Positions 7,290 through 18,478 of a DNA stretch of 19,678 bases are shown piece after piece. A program made the translations under genes and the position numbers. Location of the stretch: NCBI GenBank assembly GCA_002104985.1, contig MCGO01000394.1, forward strand, positions 1-19,678, given 5' to 3'. Position 1 is the stretch's first letter. Each line of letters begins with the position of its first letter. Below the pieces are notes generated by a model, which did no database searches, was not told where the DNA came from, and saw only the letters and a program-made list of their open reading frames with translations. The stretch is from Rhizoclosmatium globosum. Taxonomy: Eukaryota > Chytridiomycota > Chytridiomycetes > Chytridiales > Chytriomycetaceae.

Positions 7290-10200
7290 CTACAAGATTG
7301 CGGCAGCTCCAACAAACATCATCAAAACACCAATCGAAACACGAGAACCACTGGAAGCAGCCAAATTCTTGCCTCCTTGCGCACCACCCGCGGCAGATCC
7401 AGACGCGTAAATACCACCAACAGCTGGAACGTTTCCAGCTGGTGGAGCTGCTGGGGATGAGTTTCCAGCTGGAACTGGAGCCACGTATCCGGCTGGAGTT
7501 CCTGGAGCAACAGCGGCTGGTGGGACATAACCGGCTGGAGTGCCCGGAGCAACAGCAGCTGGAGGAATGTATCCAGCTGGAGTGCTTGGAACAGCGCCTG
7601 CAGGGTTGACTGGGCTTGGAGCAACGTATCCTGGAGCTGGGGATGGAGGAACATAACCCCCGCCGTTTCCAGCTGGTGGTGGTGGTGGGACGTAACCGCC
7701 GTTGGAGACAGTTGTAGTGGTGCCGACTCCTGGAAGGTTGATGACTGGAAGTGTGCCCTGCGGCGAAGCAGTGCTTGTGGATGAAGTACGGACTCCTGGG
7801 AGGTTATTGATTGGGAGGGTACCAGTTGGAGGAATTGTTGTCGCGGTTTGGTGTGAAGCAGATGCAAGTGGGGAAGCAGTAGAAGATGGAATGCCTGGGA
7901 GGTTGTTTCCTGGCTGGAAAGTGGAAGACGCGGAGGCTGTAACAGAGGATACTACAAAGAGGAGTTAGTTTAAAGATGATTAAATGTAACTGATTTACCT
8001 GTTGCGGAGGAGACATGAGTGGAATCGGTCAAGGTTGCACCAGCATTCTCAGTCTGAGTGGTTGGCGCTTGAGTGGAAGCTGTAGAAACAATATCACTGC
8101 TTTCAGTTGAAGCAGCAACAGTCGACTGAACAGAACCAGCAGTTCCAGTTTCAGTGGCGGAGACGGCTTGAGTCGAAACGATGGAAGCAGACGCGTTTGT
8201 CTCAGTGGCAGTGGCGGTGGCATCTTGAGTGGAAACAGCAGAGGCAGACGCGTTTGACTCAGTGGCGGCAGCAGACTCGGTGGCAACAGCGGACTCAGTG
8301 GCAGTGGCGGTGGCATCTTGAGTAGAAACGACAGAGGCAGACGCGTTTGACTCAGTGGCGGCAGCAGACTCAGTGGCAGTGGCATCTTGAGAAGAAACGA
8401 CGGAGGCAGACGCGTTTGACTCAGTGGCGGCAGCAGACTCGGTGGCAACAGCGGACTCAGTGGCAGTGGCAGTGGCATCTTGAGTAGAAACGACAGAGGC
8501 AGACGCGTTTGACTCAGTGGCGGCAGCAGACTCAGTGGCAGTGGCATCTTGAGTAGAAACGACAGAGGCAGACGCGTTTGTCTCAGTAGCAGCTGCAGTC
8601 TCAGTGGCAGTGGCGGTGGCATCTTGAGTGGAAACAGCAGAGGCAGACGCGTTTGACTCGGTCGCAGCAGCAGACTCAGTGGCAGTGGCATCTTGAGTAA
8701 AAACAGCAGAGGCAGAAGCGTTTGACTCAGTGGCGGCAGCAGACTCAGTGGCAGTGGCATCTTGAGTAGAAACGACAGAGGCAGACGCGTTTGTCTCAGT
8801 GGCGGCAGCAGACTCGGTGGCAACAGCGGACTCAGTGGCAGTGGCGGTGGCATCTTGAGTAGAAACGACAGAGGCAGACGCGTTTGACTCAGTGGCGGCA
8901 GCAGACTCAGTGGCAGTGGCATCTTGAGTAGAAACGACGGAGGCAGACGCGTTTGACTCAGTGGCAGCAGCAGACTCGGTGGCAACAGCGGACTCAGTGG
9001 CAGTGGCAGTGGCATCTTGAGTAGAAACGACAGAGGCAGACGCGTTTGACTCAGTGGCGGCAGCAGACTCAGTGGCAGTGGCATCTTGAGTAGAAACGAC
9101 AGAGGCAGACGCGTTTGTCTCAGTGGCGGCAGCAGACTCGGTGGCAACAGCGGACTCAGTGGCAGTGGCAGTGGCATCTTGAGTAGAAACAGCAGAGGCA
9201 GAAGCGTTTGACTCAGTGGCGGCAGCAGACTCAGTGGCAGTGGCATCTTGAGTAGAAACAGCAGAGGCAGAAGCGTTTGACTCAGTGGCGGCAGCAGACT
9301 CAGTGGCAGTGGCATCTTGAGTAGAAACGACAGAGGCAGACGCGTTTGTCTCAGTGGCGGCAGCAGACTCAGTGGCAGTGGCAGTGGCATCTTGAGTAGA
9401 AACAGCAGAGGCAGAAGCGTTTGACTCAGTGGCGGCAGCAGACTCAGTGGCAGTGGCATCTTGAGTAGAAACGACAGAGGCAGACGCGTTTGTCTCAGTG
9501 GCGGCAGCAGACTCAGTGGCAGTGGCAGTGGCATCTTGAGTAGAAACAGCAGAGGCAGAAGCGTTTGACTCAGTGGCGGCAGCAGACTCAGTGGCAGTGG
9601 CATCTTGAGTAGAAACGACGGAGGCAGACGCGTTTGACTCAGTGGCGGCAGCAGACTCGGTGGCAACAGCGGACTCAGTGGCTGTGGCGCTAGCATCTTG
9701 AGTGGAAATGACAGAGGCAGACGCGTTTGCAGTCTCAGTGGCAGTGGCGCTGGCATCTTGAGTGGAAACAGCAGAGGCAGAAGCGTTTGACTCAGTGGCG
9801 GCAGCAGACTCGGTGGCAACAGCAGACTCAGTGGCAGTGGCTGTTGCATCTTGAGTGGAAACGACAGAGGCTGATGCAGCGGAAGCGGAATCGGTAGAGG
9901 CTGGAGCATTCGTTTCAGTTGTAGCTGCTACAGACGACTGGGTAGCTTCAGCAGTCTCAGTGACTGTGGCGGCTTGGGTCGAAATGATGGAAGCAGACGG
10001 GTTAGTTTCCGTAGTAGCAGCTGGTGATTGAAGAGAATCGGTGGTAGAACCAGCTGTCTCGGTGGCGGTGGCGGCTTGGGTCGAAACGATGGAAGCAGAC
10101 GCGTTTGTCTCAGTGGCAGTGGCATCTTGAGTGGAAACGACAGAGGCAGATGCAGCGGAAGCGGAATCGGTAGAGGCTGGAGCATTCGTTTCAGTTGTAG

Positions 10201-12940
10201 CTGCTACAGACGACTGGGTAGCTTCGGCAGTCTCAGTGGCAGTTGCAGTTGGGACTTGAGTGGAATCAGTCGAAGCAATATCAGTGGTGGCCACACTTTG
10301 AGTTGAATCGATAGAAGAAGTCACAGGAATGTCAGTGGAAGTCAAAGCAGCGCCAGTAGAGGGCTGAGGAGTCGCTGTTGTCTCCAAGGAAGCAGTAGTT
10401 GATCGGGACAAATCTGGAGTCACGGCACCTGGTGGAACATGGGTACTTGTACGAGAATTTAAAGTGGTGGTGGCATCAGGAACAGTGGAAGCACCGGCGG
10501 TATTCGCAGCACTGGCGGTGGCTGAACTTGTCCAAGAACCAGACTTGGTTGATGAAGCGGCAGTCGAAGTCGCTTTCGAAGTTGGCACTGATGATCGAGT
10601 AGAAGACTTGGTGCGAGAGAAACTGATCGATGAAGTACCAGTTGTTGGCTTTGGACAAGACTGGTCACTGCCATAACAAGCTCCACCAATACCATGACTG
10701 CCTTTGTATGCAAGTTGAACAATATCGATTTCAGTTTTTCCAACGGCAAGAACAACGTAACAGTCAACTGTAGCGCAATCTCCGTAGTTACAGGACAAGA
10801 CTTCCTCTTTCACCAACGTGGACGTAGTGAATGTCTGGTTGACAGAGCCACAAGTGAACGTGACGGCATCAAGAAGAATGCTGCTACCATACTTTCCAAT
10901 ATTCATGGTAACTTGCATTTCCTCAGAATTCAAGGCAAAGTATCGACCTGGAGTACGGAAGTGGAACTCGGGACCGTTGAAGGGAATGACGATGGGGTAG
11001 GTAATAACGGAGCAAATAAACTGAGTTACGTCACAGTATCCGTTCCCTGTTGGCTTTGCAGTCGAAACAGACTATTGATAGAGAGTCAAACAAATTCCAG
11101 AAAGAATATAATAAAAATTACCGAAGCTGAGGCAGTTCGAGACGCCGATGGCCCAATGGTGTAAGGAGTAAAGGTAGGTAAGTGATTCTAATCAATACTA
11201 TTAGTGGTTGAAACAAAAAAAATATGAACATACTGGAGGAGGACAGGTTGGGTTACCACTGTAACAAACACCACCATATCCACGAGTTCCCTTGTAAACC
11301 AAGTGAGTGACGTCAACGTTTGGAACCCCCAAGTTTCCATGGTTGAGAACCACATAACAATCAGTTCCAGCGCATGTTCCTTCGTAACACATCAAAACCA
11401 ATTGACCAGTGAAGGACGCGGCAGTGTACGACACTGTTGTTGCTCCACAAGTGTAAATAACAGTGTTAACGTAAACGAAACCTGATCCACCAATCAGCAC
11501 TTGAACTGACATCTCTACAGATTGGAAGAGATATCCGGAGCTCGACATGTGGACTTCGCTTCCGCTGAATGGAACAACGATGGGATCGTTGATGATAGAG
11601 CAGGAATAAGTAGTTTTGTCACAGAACTCGTTATACTTGGCGGTTGAAGATGTGGCCAAGGTAGATTTTCTAGTAGATGCGATATTCGTGGTGGCTGTGG
11701 AAGCGGCCAAGGTTGATTTTCTAGTGGATGCAATGTTTGAGGCTGTGGAAGTGACGAAAGTAGATTTTCTAGTGGATGCGTTTGTGGTGGCTCTTGAAGT
11801 GGCCGTACTTGGTCTTAGAGTGGAGGCGTTTGACTTGGTTGTAGGAGTGGCTGTTGTAGATTTTGTAGTTGAGGTAGTAGTTGTTCCCTGTGTTCATATT
11901 AGGCTCAGTCAACGAATTAAAGGATACCAACCTGAGGACACAATCCTGTTCCGGTGTAGCAAATACCACCAAGACCATGAGTTCCATAATACGCAAGAGC
12001 CTGCACGTCCACGTTGTCAACAGGGTAATTTGCTCGCGAAATCTTCATCCAACAGCCATTGCTACCACACGAACCCGCAGTACAGCTAATAAATGCCGCA
12101 TTGTTGTACGATAGATCGCGAGGAACGAAACTGCCACTGTCGCCATTTGCACATTTGTAGGAAAGAGAATCTACCACATAGACGATGTCTCCATCATCGT
12201 CAAGGTGCTTACCAATGACAAATTCAACTGAGAATTCGTCTGAGAGAACAGCATATGTTGGACCAATAACGTCGTATTCAAAGTTTTTGTGGGTGTTGAA
12301 AGGACTAACCAGCGGGTCGTCGAAAATGGAGCACAAACTGAGATCTCCATTTCTGGCAACAGGTTTGCAATATGAACCTGGAGTTGGTGGGCTGGGTGGG
12401 ACAGGCTGTATTCTCATTTAGGAATGAAGATTGAAGGGGGGCATAAATGCAGATTCATCATACCTTAACATTGTTGCAGTCGGTATTGTAACAAAGTCCA
12501 CAAATACCTTGATTGCCTGTGTAGGAGATAGCTTGCAAATCGACATTGTCGTATGGCCAAGTTCCTTTGGCAATGGTCACGAAACAACTAGCGCCAGTGC
12601 AGGCACCGCTGTCACACGGAAGAGTGAGGGATTTAGACGTAAGATCATCGGCAGTGAAGACCCGGGCCGGCTTGGAGCCGCATTCGAAGCGGATCGAGTC
12701 GACGACAGCAACGTAGCCCAAGGAGAGCCAGGCCCAGTGGACACCAGTGGTGATCGAGACACTCATCTCGGTGGACTGGATGGCGTAGTAAGTCCCTTGG
12801 CGCTCAAAGTCGAACTGGGGACCCGTAAAGGGCGTCACGATTGGATCCTCCTGGATGCTGCACATAGTGGATCGGCGGGGCATGAAAGCTGCCGCCAGTC
12901 CTGCGACAGTCGCATAGACGAGCACTGTCAAGGGTTGCAT
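7290..12940 (-). CDS. Large GPI-anchored surface protein: four Cys-rich vWD-like modules plus mucin-like repeat stalk
   Basis: Six exons, 12940-12464, 12405-11932, 11887-11234, 11187-11122, 11071-7999 and 7951-7290, have GT-AG introns and consistent phases and encode about 1801 residues. Residues 1-19 are a signal peptide (MQPLTVLVYATVAGLAAAF). Four modules of about 130 residues follow, one each starting in exons 1, 2, 3 and 5. Each begins C-S-[IV]-x-x-[DY]-P-[IL]-V-x-P-F, has an FxF...GxYxxxSxE line like the start of a von Willebrand type D domain, and ends with GxCxxxxC, then a [DN]-[IV]-[DV]-x-[QT]-x-[LIV]-x-Y-x-G line and CY. Residues about 690-1580 are Ser/Thr/Ala-rich, with a near-perfect repeat array. 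Then come two TLPxxNLPG motifs and PAGYxPPAAVAPGT repeats. The tail has small residues followed by a hydrophobic end (VSIGVLMMFVGAAAIL) typical of GPI signals. Inferred: a cell-wall or zoospore adhesin-like protein. The vWD resemblance is by eye only. A shorter paralogue lies immediately upstream. Confidence 0.88.
7485..7610 (-). repeat. PAGYxPPAAVAPGT tandem repeat in the C-terminal stalk
   Basis: The coding strand holds three successive copies of a 14-residue (42-base) unit of the type PAGYVPPAAVAPGT, the last ending as PAGYVAPVPAG. They sit between the Ser/Thr stalk and the GPI signal and are rich in Pro and Tyr. Similar GYxxPxP strings occur at the same place in the upstream paralogue, so this is a shared wall-proximal segment. 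Confidence 0.7.
8195..9785 (-). repeat. Nested coding repeat array (23/25/31-residue units) with N-A-S sequons
   Basis: About 1.6 kb inside the fifth exon is a tandem array of 21 units plus a final partial one. Each unit starts NASAS[VA]VSTQDAT. Unit lengths are mostly 23, 25 or 31 residues; the differences come from extra ATATES and ATESAV blocks. From the N-terminal end the order is 20, 31, 23, 25, 23, 25, 23, 23, 31, 23, 31, 23, 31, 23, 23, 25, 23, 31, 23, 31, 19. Short and long units therefore largely alternate, giving 48- or 54-residue super-units. DNA identity between units is very high, which points to recent unequal exchange or gene conversion. Every unit carries the N-glycosylation sequon N-A-S, no Pro and no basic residue. 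Confidence 0.92.
9830..10245 (-). repeat. Duplicated ~135-base block in the stalk exon
   Basis: The stretches at about 9830-9966 and 10111-10245 are nearly identical. Both encode ATQSSVAATTETNAPASTDS followed by ASAASASVVSTQDAT, and differ by only a few bases. The copies are about 280 bases apart and lie on the N-terminal side of the main array. They show that block duplication is not confined to the regular array. Confidence 0.8.
11655..11805 (-). repeat. Three-copy STRKST linker repeat before module 3
   Basis: Units of 48-51 bases encode AST-RKST-[LF]-[AV] flanked by Thr/Ala/Asn, repeated three times at the start of the third exon. The linker is basic (an RK pair in each copy), unlike the acidic main stalk. 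It separates cysteine-rich modules 2 and 3. Confidence 0.75.
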
Positions 12941-13748
12941 CAAGTGTGATTTCAGAAAAGTAAAACACAAGCCCCTCGCGCACCCCTTGAGCTTCCAATT
13001 TGGATGACATCTCCACACCAAAAAAACAATTTGGAGATCCTCATCTTGATTGCAGCATGCCACTAGGGCACGCAGAATTCTGTACGCAACACAACAAAAA
13101 CGTTTATCAATTAGTCGCATTACAAGAAGTATTTGTCATAAATTCTGTTTGGGGGACACAGTATGTTTGAAGATTACGCATGGTCACCCTTCAACTCCTT
13201 TTTCAAAAAGCTCTATTTCGGGGATATGGTTGCCTCACTGCTTGTAGAAAACAATGTCCTTGCTCGCAGGATTCGTCAGCTGGCGATATAAGGGCTTGGT
13301 TGCCGGTTACGGAAAATTCTATTTCAAAACTGATTTCTGAGTCAGCCAAACTGAAACACCAAAGATGTTTCATTGCAGGGTTGTGAAAAAGCGCAAGTGT
13401 GAACTCGCACAAGCTATGAATGTCATGCAATATGCTCTACTTCTTTCACCGACCACTCAGACACACTTTCGACGGTGATATAAGGTTTAAAGTTGTCTTT
13501 CGCACATCCACAAAAAAGGGGGATCCACTTCAAACTCAACAACTGTACTCCACTAGTATGAGCAGTGCTGCGATTTGAGCTCTTTTAGAAGACAGAACCT
13601 AAGGACCTTTGAAACGGCGTCAAAGATCTTATCGCAGAGACACATTTAAAAAATTGGTATGACAATAATATCACCGGTTTATCGTGTATTTTTCGATTTC
13701 TTATGTTGTAAAAACATAAAAGTATTTCAGCTGAGTTGAACGGAAAGT
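12941..13748. other. Intergenic region between the two surface-protein genes
   Basis: About 800 bases hold the promoter of the repeat-rich gene (right of 12940) and the 3' end of its paralogue (left of 13749). No open frame with convincing content, tRNA or repeat element was seen. On the minus strand a CCAAATTG octamer occurs twice just upstream of the start, around 13005-13035. Two GATATAAGG strings on the plus strand (near 13283 and 13478) have no gene downstream. No canonical AATAAA was found for either gene. Confidence 0.5.
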
Positions 13749-16700
13749 CTAAATCGATAAGAAAATGAGAAGGGAAACCATAGTAGTCACGAACTTCTGA
13801 CCTCCAGATTGTAAGTTGTTCTTTTCTGGAACATTTGCAGCTGGATTCAACTTTTGTGTCGAATTAATTGCAGCAGCTTGCCAATTAGAAGCGGGTGCTG
13901 GCGCCAAATAACCAGATGGAACTGGAGCTGGAGCAACATACGCGTCAGACGGCTGTGGTTTTGGCACGACATACGATGGTTGCGAAGGATTGTTGCTGTC
14001 TGGTTTGTTGGTGGCAGGAAGGTTGATGACAGGAAGAGTCGCAGCTGCCGCCGAAGTTACGGTATTGGAAACGTCAGACGATACGGTACTCTTGGGCTTT
14101 CCGGTAGCAGGTAAATCAATAATTGGCAACGTTCCAACTGGAGACGAAGTAACCTCTGAACGTGATGAACCAGTTTCGGTGCGTGCAAAAGTTCTGGATT
14201 GCGATAAACTGGCAACTGACGCACTTGTTGGCTCAGGCTGAGGTTCAATCGAAGTCTTCGACGCACTGTTAAAGGAAGACGCGATTTCGGAAACTCCAGT
14301 TTGGATGACATGGGAAACACTCTGAGTGATAGTATAATCGGTGCTGCTTGGATTATTCGACAAAGTTGATGCAGAATTAACGGGCTCGACAGATACAGAC
14401 TTCGATGCAAATATAGTTGTTTCAGAGGTTGTCTTCAGAGTTTCAGATGCTGGACTCAATAAATCGCTTGTAACAGTAACTAAGGACGTTGAAATAACAG
14501 AAACAGAAGCAGGGAACGTATTGGCAGAAATGGAGGATGTGGCGGAATCACCAGAGGATGTCACCGTTGCAGCGACTGTTGCCTTACTAATCAAATCAGA
14601 TGACGTTTCAACTTCAGTGATCGTTGGAGAAGTTTTCACTGCAGTTCCACTTGCGGCCTTTGTAATGGTTTCACTCCCCGCTGATAGAGTCGACGTGTTT
14701 GGGATAACAGCGTCCGTTGTGAACGAATTTTTCACAGTCTCCACAGTTCCTGGGTTGCTGGCAGCAGTAACAGTGGTTTCCAGTGGCAAACCACTAGAAG
14801 CCAGTGCCGTAATTGGAGAAACGGTTGGTTTACTAATCGTGGAAGGCAAATCAGTGGCGCTGCTTGAAGTGTCAGGAGCAATACTGCTGATAACATTTGT
14901 TGAAGTTGCTGTTGGACGAGAAGCTTCGGATGTTGACGAAATGAGCTGAGTCTCTGTTGGCGTGGAGAGTCTATCTTCACTCACTGATGTCGAAGTTGAG
15001 ACACTTGGAGTAACAATTTCGCTCGTGAATGTCACTGTCAAACTTGCTGAGCTTTCTGAGTTACTGGCACCAGTCAAAGTAGTAGCAGCTGGTAACAAAC
15101 TTGAGCTTATGACAGATTCAATGGTTGAGAGAACAGAATTAGTAGAGGAAGTCAAAGTCACGTCAACTGTCGATTGACTTGGCAAATTGGTTGAAACTTC
15201 AGCGCTGATAGAAACTTGGGTATTGCTTGCAGACGTTGTCAACGCTGAGACTGTAACATCCGTGTTGAGAGTTTTCGTTTCTGTGGCAGTTGCAATCTGG
15301 CTCTCTGTTGTGGCAGTTGCAATCTGGCTCTCTGTTAATACAGTAGAACCAGTTGAACTAGAATTGTCGCTTGAAGATGTTCCGGTTTCGGTTGCGGAGA
15401 AAGTGCGAGTGAATTGCTGTACAGCAGTCGTGGACGAAGCTGGAATCGTTTGTTCCGCTGTTTGTTCAGCTGAGACGGATGTTATTTTGGTTTTCGTAAA
15501 ACTGCTTAATGTTGATGAATCATATCCATTGGTTTTGGTTTTGGGGATATCACTTGTGGATGCGGGGAAGGAAGTCCATGAAGACGACATCTGTTTTGTT
15601 CAAATAAATGGAAATAATTTTTAAAGAATAACATACCTTTTTGCACATGTTGTCTGGGTAACAAATACCTTCAATTCCACGAGAACCAAGGTATGCCAAA
15701 GCCTGGATGTCCACGTTGTCGACAGGGAATTTCCCCCTTGCGAGCTTAAGAACGCAACCTTGATGTCCGCATGTTCCAACACGACAATTTATAGTTACGG
15801 ACGTGTGAACATGAAGATCGCTTGGGGTGTATTGCCCACTCTGACCATCAGCACACGAGTAGGAGAGAGAATCAACAACGGATACAGTGTTTCCATCTGC
15901 GTCTTCATGTTCGCCTATCGTTATTTGAACTGAAAATTCCTCGGATCGCAAAGCGTAGACTGTGCCAACATTATCGTACTGGAATTGAGCGCCGTTGAAG
16001 GGTGTAACCCAGGGGTCTTCAGAGATAACACAAATACTCTCATCACCAGTATAAACAATTGGCTTGCAGTACAAAGACGATGAAGTGGTGGCGATAGAAG
16101 AAACTGCAGCCGTTTTGGTTCGAACATTAGTAGTTTGAGCTGCAATAGTAGAGGTTTGCTTTGGGGCATAAACCGATTAAAGATGGGCTATTAATGCACT
16201 TCAACTTACTCTAATGCACATGTCATTTGTGTAACATATTCCACCGACTCCATGAGATCCAAAATACGCAAGCACTTGAATGTCAACATTTTCAACTGGA
16301 GTGCGCCCTTTCAACAATTGCATAAAACAACCATCATAGCCACAAGAACCCACTCGACAGTTGATGATTGTTGGTGTGTGAAAATGGAGGTCACTTGGAG
16401 TGTACACAGCCGACTGGCCATCGGCACACGTGAACTCAAGAGAATCAACAACTTCGACGGTATTTCCATCATCGTCCTCGTGTTTACCAATTGCTATCTT
16501 GACAGAAAACTCATTCGACTGCAGAGCGTATACAGGGCCAACGGTGTTGTATTGGAATTGTTGTCCGTTGAATGGCTGAACCCATGGATCCTCGGAAATG
16601 GAGCAGAAGCTCTCATCTCCAGTGTAAATTACTGGCTTGCAGTAAGGAAGCGAACTGGTTGTCGGTACTGCGGTTGTACGAATGGTCCTGGTTCTTGCAA

Positions 16701-17727
16701 CGGTACTAGCTGGCAAAGTGAGAGTTGTCGTGGTTTTGGGACACAAGTCTGTTCCTGTGTAACAAATTCCTTCAATTCCCTTGGTTCCATAATACGCGAG
16801 GGCTTGTACGTCGACGTTGTCAACTGGGTAGAGACCACGCGATAGTCTCATCCAGCAACCATTCGTTCCACAAGTTCCTGCAGGGCAGTTGATTGTAACA
16901 GGATGAAGGACGGCAAGATCGCGAGGGGTGAAGCGGCCGCTATCGCCATTTGCACAAGTGTAAGAGAGGGAATCCACAACGCGAACAATGTTCCCATCAT
17001 CGTCATAATGTTGACCAATAACAAATTGGACCGTAAACTCATCTGAACGAACAGCATAGGTGGATCCGAGAGTATCATATTCAAAGTTTTTGCGGATGTT
17101 AAATGGGCTGACAAGAGGATCATCAAAAATGGAACAAAGACTCAAGTCTCCATTCTTGACAACTGGCTTGCAGTATGATCCTGGAGTTGGTGGGCCAGGC
17201 GGTGTAGGCTGCACATAACATTGATCAAACTTGAGAGCGAAAAAAAAATAAATTACCTTTTCACAATCGGTGTCGTAGCATAAGCCACAAATACCTTGGT
17301 TGCCTTTATACACGATTGCTTGCAAGTCGACGTTCTTGTATGGCCATGTTCCTCTGGCAATTGTTGCATAACAAGTAGAGCCAGTACATGCACCGTTGTC
17401 ACATGGGAGCGTAATTGACTTGGTAGTGAGATCGTCTGGAGAAAATGTTCTTGGCGGTTTTGAACCACACACATACGTCACGGAGTCCACAACATCAACA
17501 TACGTGAAAGTGGACCAAGACCAGTGGGTACCGGTTGTAATGGATATAGTCATTTCAGTGGACTTGATGGCGTAGAACGTCCCCGAACGGTCGAACTCGA
17601 ACTTGGATCCAACAAATGGAGTGACGATTGGGTCCTCTTCAATGGTGCAGACCGTAGTTCTCCGCGGCATGAATGCGGTGACGAGGCTCCAGGTCGAGCT
17701 CAGCAGTAGCAGCGACAAAGGAGTCAT
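13749..17727 (-). CDS. GPI-anchored surface protein with four Cys-rich vWD-like modules and Ser/Thr stalk (paralogue)
   Basis: Four exons, 17727-17257, 17208-16210, 16158-15637 and 15590-13749, have GT-AG introns and matching phases and encode about 1277 residues. Residues 1 to about 19 are a signal peptide (MTPLSLLLLSSTWSLVTAF) followed by MPRR, as in the neighbour. An in-frame ATG at 17760 would add 11 residues; the shorter start aligns with the paralogue. The four modules start with CTIEEDPIVTPF, CSIFDDPLVSPF, CSISEDPWVQPF and CVISEDPWVTPF, and each ends in a DNVD or ENVD line and ICY or LCY. Modules 1 and 2 closely match the neighbour's. Residues about 665-1170 are a Ser/Thr/Val-rich stalk without a regular repeat. 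Two TLPxIxLPAT motifs, a Pro/Tyr segment and a hydrophobic GPI-type tail (FVTTMVSLLIFLSI) follow. Inferred: cell-surface or wall adhesin-like protein. The first intron is 48 nt, stop-free and in frame. Confidence 0.87.
15283..15336 (-). repeat. Perfect 27-base tandem duplication in the stalk
   Basis: Two adjacent identical 27-base copies encode TESQIATAT twice. This is the only exact tandem repeat noticed in this paralogue's stalk, in contrast to the long array next door. It could be the seed of a future expansion. Confidence 0.85.
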
Positions 17728-18478
17728 GTTTTCGAGTAAAAAAAGCCTAACCAATTTCATGATGGATCTCCCTTTTAATTGATTATCGGTGGAGATGACG
17801 AAGACCTCATGGCCAGAGAGTGTGCAATCGTCATTTCTTGGGGAATACAATTGTACTATATCTTTCTTTTAATGGAACATGATCAACTGGTCGCTTAAAT
17901 GCTTTAATCGGTTGCATTGCACTCATGGGGTTGGCTTACATCACCTCATCAAGTGACCACAATCATCGTTAAATACAAATTGATATCGGTCTACCTAACC
18001 GTAGAATCTTGTTTTAGCATACTTGATTTTATGTTATAAATTATGAGACACAGCAACAAACCGAATGCACGTAATACGCCAGGAGAAGTATATTTTGACC
18101 TTCCGCAAAACATCAGACCTAAGAGGTATTGTTCTGCATTGAGAGCGTGATTGCACCGTAATTCAGTTAAAATGTTCAGACACAGAATTGTGACAAATTA
18201 GGGTCCACAGAACTAGCGGCCACCTCAGACTCAATCTTTCAACTACGTGCAAAATCCCCCTTCTTAGTTGCTTTCATTAATAGTTCTTATTCGCTATATT
18301 TAACGCCTCCGCCGCTTGGTTTAAACGCACGGACAATCGTTTAGACACACTTCGCCATGATCAAAACGGGATATCTGTTCCACAAGATTGGTGATTTCGA
18401 TTTGGGTGCCATCCCACAACGAGACACCAGAAAAAGAGAGAAATAACACACGAAGAATGAGAAAAGGAACGTCATGAT
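17728..18478. other. Intergenic region with one very short plus-strand ORF
   Basis: About 750 bases separate the surface-protein start from the end of the broken ABC transporter. A 29-codon plus-strand frame at 18357-18446 begins with MIKTGYLFHKIGDFDLGAIP. It lies about 55 bases after a TATATTTAA string (18294-18302), but nothing supports it as a gene. No tRNA, repeat or transposon end was recognised. Confidence 0.4.

Noticed and set aside
8195..9785. CRISPR-like or satellite DNA array
   Set aside because: Units are coding, contiguous without unique spacers, and keep one reading frame throughout. The genome is eukaryotic.
8195..9785. Repeated ACGCGT hexamers resembling cell-cycle MCB promoter elements
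   Set aside because: They arise from the codons for the conserved N-A-S-A stretch within an exon. Many copies have AAGCGT instead, so a regulatory role is unlikely.
8029..9909. 626-codon open frame rich in Leu and Pro, overlapping the repeat exon on the same strand
   Set aside because: Repeat units are multiples of three, so any stop-free alternate frame of one unit stays open across the array. It is a by-product of the repeat, and the real frame joins conserved modules and exons in phase.
13283..13490. Two GATATAAGG strings as TATA boxes for a plus-strand gene
   Set aside because: No plus-strand frame of convincing content follows before 13749.
14341..14949. 202-codon plus-strand frame opposite the paralogue's stalk
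   Set aside because: Low-complexity Val/Glu composition is the complement of the Ser/Thr-rich stalk, and there is no domain or promoter support.
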